This document shows, one piece after another, positions 1-8,918 of a DNA stretch of 64,000 nucleotides; position 1 is the first letter of the stretch; each line of letters opens with the position of its first letter. The translations under genes and the position numbers were made by a program. This DNA is from Leptolyngbya sp. PCC 6406 (lineage in GTDB: Bacteria > Cyanobacteriota > Cyanobacteriia > Phormidesmidales > Phormidesmidaceae). The notes beneath the pieces are model-generated. The model ran no database searches. It was not told the DNA's origin and was given only the letters and a program-made list of their open reading frames with translations. The DNA lies in assembly GCF_000332095.2 (NCBI RefSeq), contig NZ_KI913949.1, positions 971,198-1,035,197 of the forward strand, in the 5' to 3' direction.

Positions 1-3
1 CTT

Positions 4-1359
4 CTAAGAAACTTCCGGGAGCGGGGGTTTAGGGACAAGCTCGAACCCCATCTGCTGGGCTCGCTGTTTAAGGTGCTTAAGCACTCGTTGCTGATACTGC
101 TGTTCATAAGCATCAGCTCCAATATCGACATAAGCCTCGCCAGTTGACCATAACCGATAGAAGAGGCATGCCAGTTTGTGCGCAGTTGCGGTAACGGCTT
201 TCGGTGCCCCAAGGCGATTGCGAATCCGTCGATAGAACGCGCCCATAGCAGTCTGACTATGAGCCAACGATTGTGCCGCTATCCGAAACGCCTTTGCCGC
301 TCGGTTGACAACTTTACGGGTTTTGGAGCTCAAGACTTTACCCCCACTGACTCGGCTACCGGGACAGAGCCCTAACCAAGAGGCGAAGTGTTTCACCGAC
401 GGAAAGCGCCTGGGATCAAGTCCGACTTCGGAGAGAATCGTTTGCACGGTTAGCACTTCGAGACCATCAATCTGGGTGAAGTCAATGCCACAGAGGCGAT
501 AGAGATGGGAGCGCAGGTCAAACTGGGGCGCATTGCGACTGGGCTTTCGACCTTTAGGTCTTGGCGGCAACGGCGCATCCGGAGCACTCTTATCCTCAAA
601 GGTCTCCAGACAGGCTTGAATCTGGTCGTCGCACCGGGCAATTTGCTGAAGGTAGGTGTCATATAACAGCAATTCTTGCTCCAGCACAAACACGTGTTCC
701 CCCCGGTAGTCCCCCTCTAAAGCTGCCGCAATCTCGTCCGTACTGCGTTTGGTGCGTGGGTCTCGCATCGCCGCTAACTGGAGCGGGTCTCGTTGACCCG
801 CCACAATGGCGCGAATAATCTTCATGCCAGTTACCCCCGTAATGTCGCTGACCACCCGAGGTAGCTGCAGATTCATTTCCGTCAACGCCTTTTGCATCCG
901 TTGAATATGAACGCTGGCACACTCGGTCAGCCGCTCGCGCTGCCGGATATAGCTTCGTAAGACGCAGATGGCATCGTCGGGACGAAACGACGCTGCCAGT
1001 AGGCCATAACTATGCAACTGCCGCAACCACTGGCAATCTAAGACATCACTCTTTCGTCCCGGTACCGTTTTCAGATGATGCGCGTTGACCAAGCAGACCT
1101 CAAACCCTCGGATTTCTAGGATTTGAAACACCGGTATCCAATAGACTCCGGTCGATTCCATCGCGACGCTGGTGATACCACATTGTTGCAGCCAGTCCGC
1201 TAACCCATGGAGATCATTGGTAAAGCACCCAAACGGGCGGACGGGCTGCCGATCTCGCTCAGGCGGCACACTGACCCAGTGGGTATCTGCACCAATGTCA
1301 ATTCCGGCGGCGTTAGGACAGAGCTGATGCACCGAACTCTTGGTAGATGGCTGAGTCAT
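4..1359 (-). CDS. IS110-family transposase/recombinase
   Basis: This 451-residue protein is a DEDD-type recombinase that moves an IS110-family insertion sequence. The N-terminal RuvC-like domain begins with AAGIDIGADTHWVSV, which holds the first catalytic Asp, and continues with SVAMESTGVYWIPV. The C-terminal Transposase_20 region holds EVLTVQTILSEVGLD and FASWLGLCPGSRVSGGK with its conserved Ser/Gly pattern. The length is normal for the family and there is no frameshift, so the gene looks intact. It is read leftwards and its TAG stop lies four bases from the window edge, so the element's downstream end is not visible. The non-coding DNA upstream of its start is described separately. Confidence 0.95.
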   Translation of the reverse strand: MTQPSTKSSVHQLCPNAAGIDIGADTHWVSVPPERDRQPVRPFGCFTNDLHGLADWLQQCGITSVAMESTGVYWIPVFQILEIRGFEVCLVNAHHLKTVPGRKSDVLDCQWLRQLHSYGLLAASFRPDDAICVLRSYIRQRERLTECASVHIQRMQKALTEMNLQLPRVVSDITGVTGMKIIRAIVAGQRDPLQLAAMRDPRTKRSTDEIAAALEGDYRGEHVFVLEQELLLYDTYLQQIARCDDQIQACLETFEDKSAPDAPLPPRPKGRKPSRNAPQFDLRSHLYRLCGIDFTQIDGLEVLTVQTILSEVGLDPRRFPSVKHFASWLGLCPGSRVSGGKVLSSKTRKVVNRAAKAFRIAAQSLAHSQTAMGAFYRRIRNRLGAPKAVTATAHKLACLFYRLWSTGEAYVDIGADAYEQQYQQRVLKHLKQRAQQMGFELVPKPPLPEVS

Positions 1360-1901
1360 GGCAATTCTAGGAGAAGATAAGGGGCTCTAACCTGGGACGG
1401 TTGTTAGAGAGTCTTCTAAACGGGATAGCTAGGGCTTCACCAGTGTCATCACCATATATCCCAGGACCATGCTCCGTAACGGGCACTGAGGCACCAGTGG
1501 CGCTGCGGCCTTAACTGTTAGAGCTTACGATTACGATAGACCCATGCCCCTGTTTCTTCCGTGCATTACCCAACATTTTGGGTTGGGTCTGGTGCTCCGG
1601 AGGAGCAACAGCGTCGTAGGGTGGTTGCCCTTGTTACCGGACGACCCGTGATGGCGTGTATAACCTAACGGCATTCAAGAAAGGCGTTGGTGAAGCTACT
1701 CCCTGGGAGTTAGCCTGCCCGTTGGCGATGAGCCTGCCTTTGGCATAGGTTTTGGGGTAGGGGCGCGGTTTCCGCGCCCAATGTAGCGGGTTGCAGTAGC
1801 TGCCGTAGGCTGGGTCAAACGAAGTGCGACCCAGCATTAATACAAGCTTGCTGGGTCACGCTAACGCTGACTCAGCCTACAAATTCAAACTTGATGTTGC
1901 A
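1360..1901. other. IS110 upstream flank plus degenerate repeats, no gene
   Basis: No convincing coding region is present. Bases 1360 to about 1560 are the 5' flank of the IS110 recombinase. In IS110-type elements this flank can encode a structured bridge RNA, but I could not fold it. From about 1560 the DNA is a patchwork of dispersed repeats. One is a GTAGGGGCGCGG/CCGCGCCC palindrome near 1757-1785, which recurs at 30251-30324. Another is an element end running into the response-regulator stop codon. A 67-codon open frame on the minus strand here consists only of repeat sequence. Confidence 0.6.
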
Positions 1902-1904
1902 CTA
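1790..1904. repeat. Miniature element, partial copy ending on a stop codon
   Basis: Read on the minus strand, this stretch starts TAGTGCAACATCAAG and then has the core TTTGTAGGCTGAGTC…AGCGTTAGCG…ACCCAGC. It is clearly related to the copies at 51502-51635 and 61989-62131. The TAG of the element end is the stop codon of the response regulator, within a TTAG site. The distal end is not recognisable and appears truncated by other repeats. Confidence 0.6.
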
Positions 1905-2573
1905 AGATTTGAGGCGATAGCCTAGCCCATGGACCGTTTCAATAGAGATGCGCGGTGCCCCTGCTGCCCTCAGCTTGTGTCGCAGCCCCTTGATGTGGGC
2001 TTTCACCGTTTCTTCCCCAGGGGTTTCTCCTAAGGGCCACAGGGCTTCAATGATAAAAGGCCGACTCAGCACACGGCGGCCATTGCGCAACAGCAGTTCC
2101 AGAATGGCAAATTCCTTGGGGGTGAGTCGCAGGGGGTGATCTTGATAGGTGGCCTCGTAGGTGGTGGGATTGAGGCGTAGGTCTTGGTGCTGTAGCCAGG
2201 GGTTAACGCCCGACTGACCGCGCCGCAGCAAGGCCCGAATTTGGGCCAATAGTTCTGACAAGTCAAAGGGCTTCACCATATAGGCATCGGCCCCGGCATC
2301 CAGTCCTGCCACCTTATCTGTACTGGTGTCTCTGGCGGTCAACATCAGCACTGGGGATTGATAACCCTGGGTACGCAAGCGCTGGCACAACTGCATCCCA
2401 TCCATGCGGGGGAGGGTGATATCCAGCAAGGCCAGATCGTAGGGATAGGTGGCCATATTTTGCCATGCAGCCTCTCCATCAGAGGCCACATCGACGGTGT
2501 ACTGCTGGGCGATTAAGGCTTCGGCGAGGGAATCAGCCAGATATCGATCGTCTTCGACGAGTAGAATTCGCAT
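1902..2573 (-). CDS. OmpR/PhoB-family response regulator
   Basis: The protein has 223 residues, the standard size for a two-domain regulator. The receiver domain (about 1-115) has the acidic pair EDD at 7-9, the phosphoacceptor Asp51 in LALLDITLPRMDG, and the VKPFD lysine. A winged-helix DNA-binding domain follows (about 125-223) with TPKEFAILELLLRNG and VKAHIKGLRHKL, ending in the family's typical GYRL motif. It should bind DNA as a phosphorylation-dependent dimer. No histidine kinase lies nearby, so its partner is unknown. The upstream neighbour is divergent and separated by a foldback repeat. The stop codon coincides with the end of a miniature element. Confidence 0.93.
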   Translation of the reverse strand: MRILLVEDDRYLADSLAEALIAQQYTVDVASDGEAAWQNMATYPYDLALLDITLPRMDGMQLCQRLRTQGYQSPVLMLTARDTSTDKVAGLDAGADAYMVKPFDLSELLAQIRALLRRGQSGVNPWLQHQDLRLNPTTYEATYQDHPLRLTPKEFAILELLLRNGRRVLSRPFIIEALWPLGETPGEETVKAHIKGLRHKLRAAGAPRISIETVHGLGYRLKS

Positions 2574-2697
2574 GGCTTAGACCTAGGGCCGTCACGTGAG
2601 TCATTAGTCTGGGATTGTGACGCCAAAGGTACTCGGGAACTGTATCTGAGGGCACTGGACTCTGATTGGTTGGTAGCTCTCCAATGCCTTCCAGCCC

Positions 2698-2765
2698 CTA
2701 GTGTTCCGTCAGGAAAATTTTGACGGGTCTTTGACCCGTCAAAATTTTCCTGATTGCGTCACTGG
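2698..2765. repeat. Foldback element with perfect 21-bp stem
   Basis: The arms 2709-2729 and 2733-2753 are perfectly complementary around a TTT loop. The outer flanks (CTAGTGTTCCG on the left, CGTCACTGG on the right) extend the inverted repeat imperfectly. The end sequence TAGTGTTCCGTCA matches those at 44090-44203 and 39767-39794, so this is best read as a minimal member of a mobile family. It lies between two divergent genes (minus-strand regulator, plus-strand HEAT protein) and could also affect their 5' regions. Confidence 0.7.
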
Positions 2766-2825
2766 CAGTACAGTGCGTTACCATACAAGCAAGTTGGTAA
2801 ATTTTTGTAAACAAATCTGAGAGCC

Positions 2826-3497
2826 ATGAGCACCGTAGATCTAGTCCATATTGCTGCCCAGCTAGAGAGTGAGGACTCTAAAGATCGGATGCTGGCTCTA
2901 GCGAAACTGCGAAATGTGCCCTCAGCGGAGGCAGCCCCCCTGGTGAGGAAGGTTCTGAACGACACGAACTTGCAAATTCGATCTATGGCGGTCTTTGCCC
3001 TCGGCATTAAACCCGATGCCGACACGCTGGACACCCTGGTCAAGTTGGTGGAAACAGATCCCGATTACGGTATTCGGGCCGACGCTGCCGGAGCCCTAGG
3101 TTACCTGGAGGATCCCCGCGCCTTTGAAACCTTAGTGCGGGCCTTCTACGAAGATACGGATTGGCTGGTGCGCTTCAGTGCCGCCGTTTCCTTGGGCAAC
3201 CTTAAGGATCCCCGCGCCCACGATGTCTTGATCGAGGCGCTTAAAAGCCCAGAGGTGGTGATTCAGCAGGCCGCGATCGCGGCTTTGGGAGAAATTGGCG
3301 ATCTGACCGCCCTAAAAGACATCCTCAACTTTGCCCAGGCCGAAGATTGGCTGGTGCGCCAGCGCTTAGCCGAGGCGCTGGGAAACCTCCCCAGCGCCAA
3401 GAGCGAATCTGCCCTCCGGTTTCTGGAAAAAGACGGCCATTTCCAGGTCGCAGAAGCCGCCCGAATTTCCTTGCAGCGCCTGCGCGATAGTCTTTAA
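2826..3497 (+). CDS. nblB: HEAT-repeat protein, NblB/PBS-lyase-like
   Basis: The protein (223 residues) is built of repeated HEAT/PBS-lyase-like helix pairs: RSMAVFALG, RADAAGALGYLEDPRA, RFSAAVSLGNLKDPRA, QQAAIAALGEIGD and RQRLAEALGNL. This fold occurs in bilin lyases of the CpcE/F type and in NblB, which takes part in phycobilisome breakdown under starvation. The single-domain length and the repeat layout fit NblB better than CpcE or CpcF, but the family is large and the symbol is an inference. The gene is single and its stop abuts the stop of the convergent stomatin gene with no base between them. Confidence 0.7.
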   Translation: MSTVDLVHIAAQLESEDSKDRMLALAKLRNVPSAEAAPLVRKVLNDTNLQIRSMAVFALGIKPDADTLDTLVKLVETDPDYGIRADAAGALGYLEDPRAFETLVRAFYEDTDWLVRFSAAVSLGNLKDPRAHDVLIEALKSPEVVIQQAAIAALGEIGDLTALKDILNFAQAEDWLVRQRLAEALGNLPSAKSESALRFLEKDGHFQVAEAARISLQRLRDSL

Positions 3498-4451
3498 CTA
3501 ATTGCCAGCCTCGCCGACGATGGCCTTCATGCCCTCTAGGGTGGCAGGGATGGTGCGGGGATCCATGAACATGACCTTGCTACTGCCGCTGGTCCCAATT
3601 TCTTGACCCATCTGGAGGTAATTCTGGGCGAGGAGAAACTGGAGGGCAGATTCGGCCTTGGGGTCACTTTTGAGCTTGTCGGCAATGATCTGCACGGCCT
3701 CAGAGGTGGCCTGGGCCTTGAGCACCGCATCCTGACGCATCGCTTGAGCTTTGAGAACGATGGTTTTTTGTTGGGCTTCGGCGTCGAGAATAGCTGCCTT
3801 TTGACGGGCCTCCGCCGCTAGCACATCGGATTCTGCCCGACCTCGGGCGCTGTTGACCGCTGCTTCTCGCTCCCCTTCTGAGGTCAGCACCGCTGCCCGC
3901 TTGCGCCGTTCCGCTGCCATTTGCAGCTCCATGGAATCTTGCACCGCCTTGGAGGGGACAATATCCCGCAGTTCGACCCGAGTGACCTTGACGCCCCAGG
4001 GATCGGTGGAGATATCCAGTTCCCGCAGCAGCAACTCATTGATTTCAGAGCGGGCGGTAAAGGTTTGGTCCAGTTCCAATTGCCCCATCTCGGAGCGGAT
4101 TTGGGTCAGGACGAGGTTGACCATAGCGGCCTGGAGGTTTTCCACCTTGTAATAGGCTTTCTCCAAGTCAACAATACGCCAGTACACTACCGCATCCACG
4201 GAGATGGAAACGTTGTCCCGAGTAATACAGGATTGGGGGGGGATGTCTAGCACCCGCTCCCGAATGGTTTGCTTAAAGACCACCTTGTCCATCATGGGCA
4301 CGACAAAGTTAAGACCCGGTCTCAGCTTTTTCCCGTTGTACTTGCCTAGGGTTTCCACTAAGGCTTCATCGCTCTGGTTGATGATTTTGACGGAACTGGC
4401 GGCAACGGATCCACCAAAGACCAACATGAAAAGTAGAACAACTGGGTTCAT
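3498..4451 (-). CDS. SPFH/stomatin-family membrane protein (paraslipin type)
   Basis: A hydrophobic N-terminus (about 1-20) anchors the protein. It is followed by an SPFH/band-7 domain ([39 protein letters not shown]) and the typical [11 protein letters not shown]…[17 protein letters not shown] junction. A long Ala/Glu-rich coiled-coil tail comes next. These proteins oligomerise on membranes and organise microdomains or protect membrane proteins. The length (317 residues) is normal. An NfeD-like gene lies upstream on the same strand, 170 bases away; stomatin and NfeD are a classical partner pair, which supports the call. Confidence 0.92.
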   Translation of the reverse strand: MNPVVLLFMLVFGGSVAASSVKIINQSDEALVETLGKYNGKKLRPGLNFVVPMMDKVVFKQTIRERVLDIPPQSCITRDNVSISVDAVVYWRIVDLEKAYYKVENLQAAMVNLVLTQIRSEMGQLELDQTFTARSEINELLLRELDISTDPWGVKVTRVELRDIVPSKAVQDSMELQMAAERRKRAAVLTSEGEREAAVNSARGRAESDVLAAEARQKAAILDAEAQQKTIVLKAQAMRQDAVLKAQATSEAVQIIADKLKSDPKAESALQFLLAQNYLQMGQEIGTSGSSKVMFMDPRTIPATLEGMKAIVGEAGN

Positions 4452-4494
4452 AACAGGCTCCTGAATTGAGGAATGAACTGCACTGAGATGGGAT

Positions 4495-4624
4495 TAGGGC
4501 GTGTGGACAATTAACTCGAAAACCCTTGCGGGGTAGGCATGACCACGCTCGCCCGACTGAATCAAGCTAGGGGCTGGAACCGCCCCATAACCAGGAATCT
4601 AGCTTTGGTTGTCCACAGCCCCTA
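4495..4624. repeat. Miniature inverted-repeat element between nfeD-like and SPFH genes
   Basis: The left end reads TTAGGGCGTGTGGACAA. The right end, read on the minus strand, is CTAGGGGCTGTGGACAA, giving a good terminal inverted repeat. An internal stretch of about 58 bases (4503-4561) recurs inverted at 39699-39757. The right end supplies the TAG stop codon of the NfeD-like gene at 4622-4624. It also separates the two genes of a probable operon. Confidence 0.65.
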
Positions 4625-5047
4625 GGGTTCCAGGCTAGGTTCCGGCATGATCAGCAGGGTGTTGCCTCGACGCCCCACCACAATGACGCGCTGGCCAGTT
4701 GCGATCGCGGTGCTCAGGTCTTCACATCGAGCCTGCCAGGAGTTGCCCTCGTAGAGCACACGCCCGGTTTCCCCCGGTGCAATGGTGGTGGTGGCACGGG
4801 CTTCCGTAGAGTCCGCCAAGACATAGGGCGTGCGCTTGGAGGAAAATCGCCGCAGTCCCCATACCGTCGCGATCGAAAAGATCAGCCACAGGCCAATTTG
4901 AATGCCAAAGTTAGGTACCACTAAGGCCACGAGGGAGACCAAAAGGGCGCTCACTCCCAAAGTAGCCTCCACAAAGGCCGTAGGCAGGAATAGCTCCATC
5001 AAACAGAGCACCACCCCGGCAATAAACCAAAACATGGGGAGGCTCAT
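4622..5047 (-). CDS. NfeD-like membrane protein
   Basis: This 141-residue protein starts with two or three hydrophobic segments (MFWFIAGVVLCLMELFLP, LLVSLVALVVPNFG, LWLIFSIATVWGL). A C-terminal OB-fold-like part follows (GETGRVLYEGNSWQA, GQRVIVVGRRGNTLLI). That order is typical of the short NfeD class, which partners stomatin/SPFH proteins in the membrane; the SPFH gene follows on the same strand. The short form lacks the ClpP-like protease domain. Its stop codon lies inside the end of a miniature element. Confidence 0.85.
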   Translation of the reverse strand: MSLPMFWFIAGVVLCLMELFLPTAFVEATLGVSALLVSLVALVVPNFGIQIGLWLIFSIATVWGLRRFSSKRTPYVLADSTEARATTTIAPGETGRVLYEGNSWQARCEDLSTAIATGQRVIVVGRRGNTLLIMPEPSLEP

Positions 5048-5252
5048 AGCAGCACAGAAGGTAACACTGGGGTCATTGGGCAGCCGTCATCGCTATCTAC
5101 AGTTGCCATTCACTTCAGGATAGGGGGACAGGATTCCGTAGGGATATCAGGCGGTTAACCCAAGATCCACTAGGATTAATCTATCCTTTTTGCCTGCTGG
5201 TGCCTTGGCACTAATCAACTTGTTTTAAGGGTTGGGAAACACCAACGTCTGA

Positions 5253-7046
5253 ATGATGACCAATGCTGAGTCTGTCACGACCCGTCATGCCCCCTATTTC
5301 TGGGCCACTGGACCGGGGTGCGAGGTTCCGGCGGTGGGGCAGCGGGTGAGCAACCGCTACGAGGTCATCGCCCCTCGGATTTGGAAAGATACCCAGCCCG
5401 AGTCGCCCCCCCCCATTCCCGACTCGGTGCCCGACCGGGTGCTGCCCTATCTGCGCCTCCATCCCTATCGCCTCCATCTGCCGGGGGTCTATGACGTGGT
5501 CTCTCAAGGGGATAAAGCCCCCTGGCTACTGTTAGAAAATGCCCCCATCAATCCCCGATCGGGGAAACAGTTTCCCGGCTTGGGGGAGGTTTGGGAGCAA
5601 TCTACGGCGGTGCGGCAACTGTCTTGGCTGTGGCAGATCTGGGAATTGTGGATGCCTTTGATGGCCCAGGGGGTGGCGGCAAGTCTGCTGTTGCCCGAAA
5701 ACCTGCGGGTGGAGGGGTGGCGGCTGCGGTTGGGGGAGCTCGTGCCAGAACCGGCGACCCCCACTTTGGCGGACTTGGCGACCCGTTGGCGGGCGCTCTT
5801 GCCCCAGGCCAAACCTGCCATCGCGGAACCCTTGAGCCAGCTCTGCGAAGCCATGATCATCGGGGACTACAGTCCGGAGCAGGTCACCGTTGATCTCAAC
5901 TATCTGCTGCTAAAGGAATCGGCCCAGTCCCCCGTGCGGCTGCGGGTAGCGGGTAGCACCCACCCCGGTCCTCGGCAGGTCCGCAATGAAGACGCTTGCT
6001 ACCCCGATGGCGTCGCCCCTGAGTCCCCCATGCCCCGGATTGCCATTGTCTGTGATGGTGTCGGGGGGCATGAGGCGGGAGAAGTAGCCAGTCAATTAGT
6101 CGTGCGATCGCTGCAACTCCAACTCCAGGGTCTACTGGTGGAAACCGAGAGCCCCGAGGGGCTAGCGCCGCCCCAGGTCATTGTCCAGCAGATCGAAGCT
6201 GCCCTTCGCGTCGTGAATGATCTGGTCAATCGTCACAACGATCAGCAGAGCCGTAGTGATCGCCAGCGCATGGGTACCACCCTGGTCATGGCGGTCATGG
6301 TTCCCCAGCGGCTCCGGACAGAACAGGGCTGGCTTTCGGTGAATGAACTCTACATTGCCCACGTAGGGGACAGTCGCGCCTACTGGATAACCCCCGACTA
6401 TTGCCATCTGCTCACCATTGATGACGATATTGCAGGGCGCGAAGTCCAAGCAGGGCGGCAGTTCTACAGTACGCTGCGGGATCGCCCCGATGCTGGAGCC
6501 CTGAGTCAGGCGGTGGGCACCCGCGAGGCCGCCTACCTCCACCCCCACATTCAGCGATTTGTGGTGGATGAGGAGGGCGTGCTGCTCCTCTGTTCCGATG
6601 GCCTCAGCGATCGGGGCCGGATTGAATCGGCCTGGGCCAATTACATTGGATTAATTATTAAGGACATCATTACCCTGGAGTCAGCGGTGGCCTCCTGGGT
6701 GGAATTGGCCAACCAAAAGAATGGTCATGACAATGTGGCGGTGGTGCTGATGCACTGCAAGCAACTGCTGGCTCCGAGTTATGCCACTGCTCCTGAAGCA
6801 GAACCTGATGCCCCGGCAGATCCGGACGACCTGACGGCAGCGTCTCGTGCCCTACTCTACGGCGACGATCTAGATGTACCACCAACCCCAGAGGCGGAAC
6901 CTTTGGCCCAACCCCAAATCCCGGCCCAATGGGTCGCGATCGCGGCAGCGGGCATTTTGCTCCTAGCGGGGTTGGTGGGCTGGTGGTTAGCAGGACGCCT
7001 TGCTTCCCCCCCTGCTGAGGCTCCTCCAGAACAGATCGAAGAGTAG
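5253..7046 (+). CDS. PP2C-family Ser/Thr protein phosphatase, membrane anchored
   Basis: The protein has 597 residues. A PP2C domain (about 230-500) shows all the metal-binding motifs: RNEDACY, VCDGVGGHEAGE, GTTLVMAV, AHVGDSRAYW, LLCSDGLSDRG and GHDNVAVV. The first ~220 residues form a separate domain that I do not recognise, with LPYLRLHPYRLHLPG near its start. A Pro/Ala/Asp-rich linker is followed by one membrane span near the C-terminus (WVAIAAAGILLLAGLVGWWL). It likely dephosphorylates Ser/Thr-phosphoproteins at the membrane, opposing Hanks-type kinases. Two ATG codons (5253, 5256) are possible starts. The next gene follows after ten bases. Confidence 0.93.
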   Translation: MMTNAESVTTRHAPYFWATGPGCEVPAVGQRVSNRYEVIAPRIWKDTQPESPPPIPDSVPDRVLPYLRLHPYRLHLPGVYDVVSQGDKAPWLLLENAPINPRSGKQFPGLGEVWEQSTAVRQLSWLWQIWELWMPLMAQGVAASLLLPENLRVEGWRLRLGELVPEPATPTLADLATRWRALLPQAKPAIAEPLSQLCEAMIIGDYSPEQVTVDLNYLLLKESAQSPVRLRVAGSTHPGPRQVRNEDACYPDGVAPESPMPRIAIVCDGVGGHEAGEVASQLVVRSLQLQLQGLLVETESPEGLAPPQVIVQQIEAALRVVNDLVNRHNDQQSRSDRQRMGTTLVMAVMVPQRLRTEQGWLSVNELYIAHVGDSRAYWITPDYCHLLTIDDDIAGREVQAGRQFYSTLRDRPDAGALSQAVGTREAAYLHPHIQRFVVDEEGVLLLCSDGLSDRGRIESAWANYIGLIIKDIITLESAVASWVELANQKNGHDNVAVVLMHCKQLLAPSYATAPEAEPDAPADPDDLTAASRALLYGDDLDVPPTPEAEPLAQPQIPAQWVAIAAAGILLLAGLVGWWLAGRLASPPAEAPPEQIEE

Positions 7047-7056
7047 CGCTCTCCCT

Positions 7057-8358
7057 ATGGCCCGTCTTTCCCCAGTCTCCTCTGCCCCTGAGGCTTCTGT
7101 GCCCCACCGTGAATTTGCTTGGCCCTTTTGGCCTGCGGCACCGCTCTATCCCTACGGGCGGCGGCGCACCCTGCGAAGAGTGGTGGTTCCAGACAGAATT
7201 TGGACCTTTGATCAGTACCAGGGCATTTTTTATGTCGTGGTACCGATTCGGATGACAGTGGTGCGACTCAATGGAGGGGGATTGCTAGTGTATGCCCCAG
7301 TCGCGCCCACGCCGGAATGCGTAGCCCTAGTGCGAGACCTAGAGCAACGCTATGGGTGTGTCCGCTATATTCTCCTCACCACCACCACGGGGATTGAGCA
7401 TAAGGTTTTTGTCGGTCCCTTTGCGCGGCGGTTTCCCCAAGCCCAGGTGTATGTGGCTCCCCACCAGTGGAGCTATCCCCTGAATCTGCCCTTGAGTTGG
7501 TTGGGGTTGCCGCATCGCCGGACCCATTGGCTCCCCAGCGACAGCAGCCAGGTGCCCTTTGCCGCTGAGTTTGACTATGCTCTGCTGGGGCCGATCGCCT
7601 TGGGGTTAGGGCCTTTTGCCGAGGTTGCCCTTTTTCACCGGGAGTCACGTACGCTGCTGCTCACAGATAGTCTGGTATCAGTGCCCGCCGACCCGCCCCC
7701 AGTGTTAGCGCTGGATCCCTACCCCCTCCTATTCCATAGCCGAGATCGCGCCGATGACCCGATCCACGACAGCCCGGAGGCCCGCCGTCGGGGTTGGCAG
7801 CGTATTGCCCTATTTGCCTTCTACTTTCGCCCCAGCGCCCTGGGGGTACCGACTCTAGGGGAGGCATGGCAGGAGGCGCGTCATGCCCCCGATCGCTCCC
7901 GACGGGCCTACTTTGGCCTCTATCCCTTCCGCTGGCAACCCGATTGGCAAACGTCTTTTGAGGCACTCCATGGGGAGGGGCGGCCCTTTGTGGCCCCGGT
8001 ATTGCAAACCCTGATTTTTAACCGAGGTCCGGCCCAGGTGATGGACTGGGTGCAGCAGGTGAGCCGCTGGCAATTTGAGCGAGTAATTCCCTGTCATCTG
8101 ACAGCCCCCCTAGCTATAACACCCCTAGAATTTCAAGCCGCCTTTGGCTTTCTTGTCGAGGGGTTGGGCGACTGCAATCTGGGTAGCAATCCGGGTCCGA
8201 CCCAGGTTACAGATCTGCCCGTCCACGCTGCGGGTCAGGGTTCCCCAAAATATTCCCCGCCGCCCCTTCCCACAGCAGATTTTGCCTTCCTGCGGGAGAT
8301 TGAAACCGGACTCGTGCGCCGAGGCATTACGCCGCCGAGGCGGTCCCTGGAAGAGTAA
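7057..8358 (+). CDS. DUF4336 family protein
   Basis: I chose the ATG at 7057 because the longer open frame (from 7000) starts at a non-ATG codon inside the phosphatase gene. From 7057 the protein has 433 residues. It contains the DUF4336 pattern: WTFDQYQGIFYVVVPIRMTV, then LNGGGLLVYAPVAPT and VRYILLTTTTGIEHKVF. This fold resembles metallo-beta-lactamases with most metal ligands replaced. Its role is unknown. The ten-base spacing from the phosphatase gene suggests co-transcription. Confidence 0.85.
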   Translation: MARLSPVSSAPEASVPHREFAWPFWPAAPLYPYGRRRTLRRVVVPDRIWTFDQYQGIFYVVVPIRMTVVRLNGGGLLVYAPVAPTPECVALVRDLEQRYGCVRYILLTTTTGIEHKVFVGPFARRFPQAQVYVAPHQWSYPLNLPLSWLGLPHRRTHWLPSDSSQVPFAAEFDYALLGPIALGLGPFAEVALFHRESRTLLLTDSLVSVPADPPPVLALDPYPLLFHSRDRADDPIHDSPEARRRGWQRIALFAFYFRPSALGVPTLGEAWQEARHAPDRSRRAYFGLYPFRWQPDWQTSFEALHGEGRPFVAPVLQTLIFNRGPAQVMDWVQQVSRWQFERVIPCHLTAPLAITPLEFQAAFGFLVEGLGDCNLGSNPGPTQVTDLPVHAAGQGSPKYSPPPLPTADFAFLREIETGLVRRGITPPRRSLEE

Positions 8359-8363
8359 AAGGT

Positions 8364-8521
8364 TAGGGACTCGCAGGAAAATAACGTACCCGCTCCGCTG
8401 ATCGGGCTTTCTCCCTTCGGGAGACGCTAAAGCGAACGACTTCGCTCAGCCCTCGATCACTGAAGGTTGAGCGAAGTCGAAACCTGGCCACTGGGTACAC
8501 TATTAACCCGCAGCTCCCTTA
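8364..8521. repeat. Miniature inverted-repeat element
   Basis: The left end TTAGGGACTCGCAGG…AATAACGTACCC pairs with the right end, which on the minus strand reads TAAGGGAGCTGCGGG…AATAGTGTACCC. The inverted repeat is about 29 bases and imperfect. A single related end is at 45299-45335. The right end overlaps the stop codon of the Uma2 remnant that follows. The interior carries GCGAACGACTTCGC-type short palindromes and has no coding capacity. Confidence 0.6.
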
Positions 8522-8712
8522 GCGCTCAGCGCTAAAAATCTGCTCAACCGTCAGCGCCAGGTCTGGCCATTCAACCGAGGTGATGGTTTCCTGGGGGCCA
8601 AACACCCCTATCTCCCGATAGGTGGCCCCTTCCAGAGTCAGTACCACCACGGTTTGGGTCACGGGGTCAGCCAGCCAATACTCAACCTGAGTTCGGGTTA
8701 AGCGGCTTGAGG
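8519..8712 (-). pseudogene. Uma2/DUF820 family C-terminal remnant
   Basis: The minus strand between these points reads, without a usable start, …RTQVEYWLADPVTQTVVVL, TLEGATYREIGVFGP, QETITSVEWPDLALTVEQIFS and then stop. This matches the C-terminal third of cyanobacterial Uma2 (DUF820) proteins, a nuclease-fold family very abundant in this phylum. The N-terminal two thirds are missing and the sequence upstream does not continue the family, so it is a decayed gene. A miniature element lies at its 3' end. Confidence 0.65.
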
Positions 8713-8918
8713 GAGAGCAAAGTCAAGATTGAGCGATGGCTTCTTGGGCTGATGGCAGTAAGCAACCTGGGTTCGGGATACGCTGAAACCTGATCTTGCC
8801 CTGGCCCAATCCAAAGGTGCTAACTAGGGCAGAGACACAGCGGTCGTCAGCACCGTTTGGCACCTGCGGTGGCGAGGGGAGTTGCCCCCTGATAATAGAG
8901 GTTAAGCGGACGGCACGC
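8713..8918. other. Intergenic, no gene recognised
   Basis: Between the Uma2 remnant and the fasciclin gene I see no coding sequence. The only visible structure is a near-duplicate of about 20 bases (AACCTGAGTTCGGG at 8688-8701, AACCTGGGTTCGGG at 8764-8777). Confidence 0.4.

Noticed and set aside
7000-7056. Longer start for the DUF4336 protein
   Set aside because: It would overlap the phosphatase gene and uses a non-ATG start; ATG 7057 gives a family-like N-terminus.
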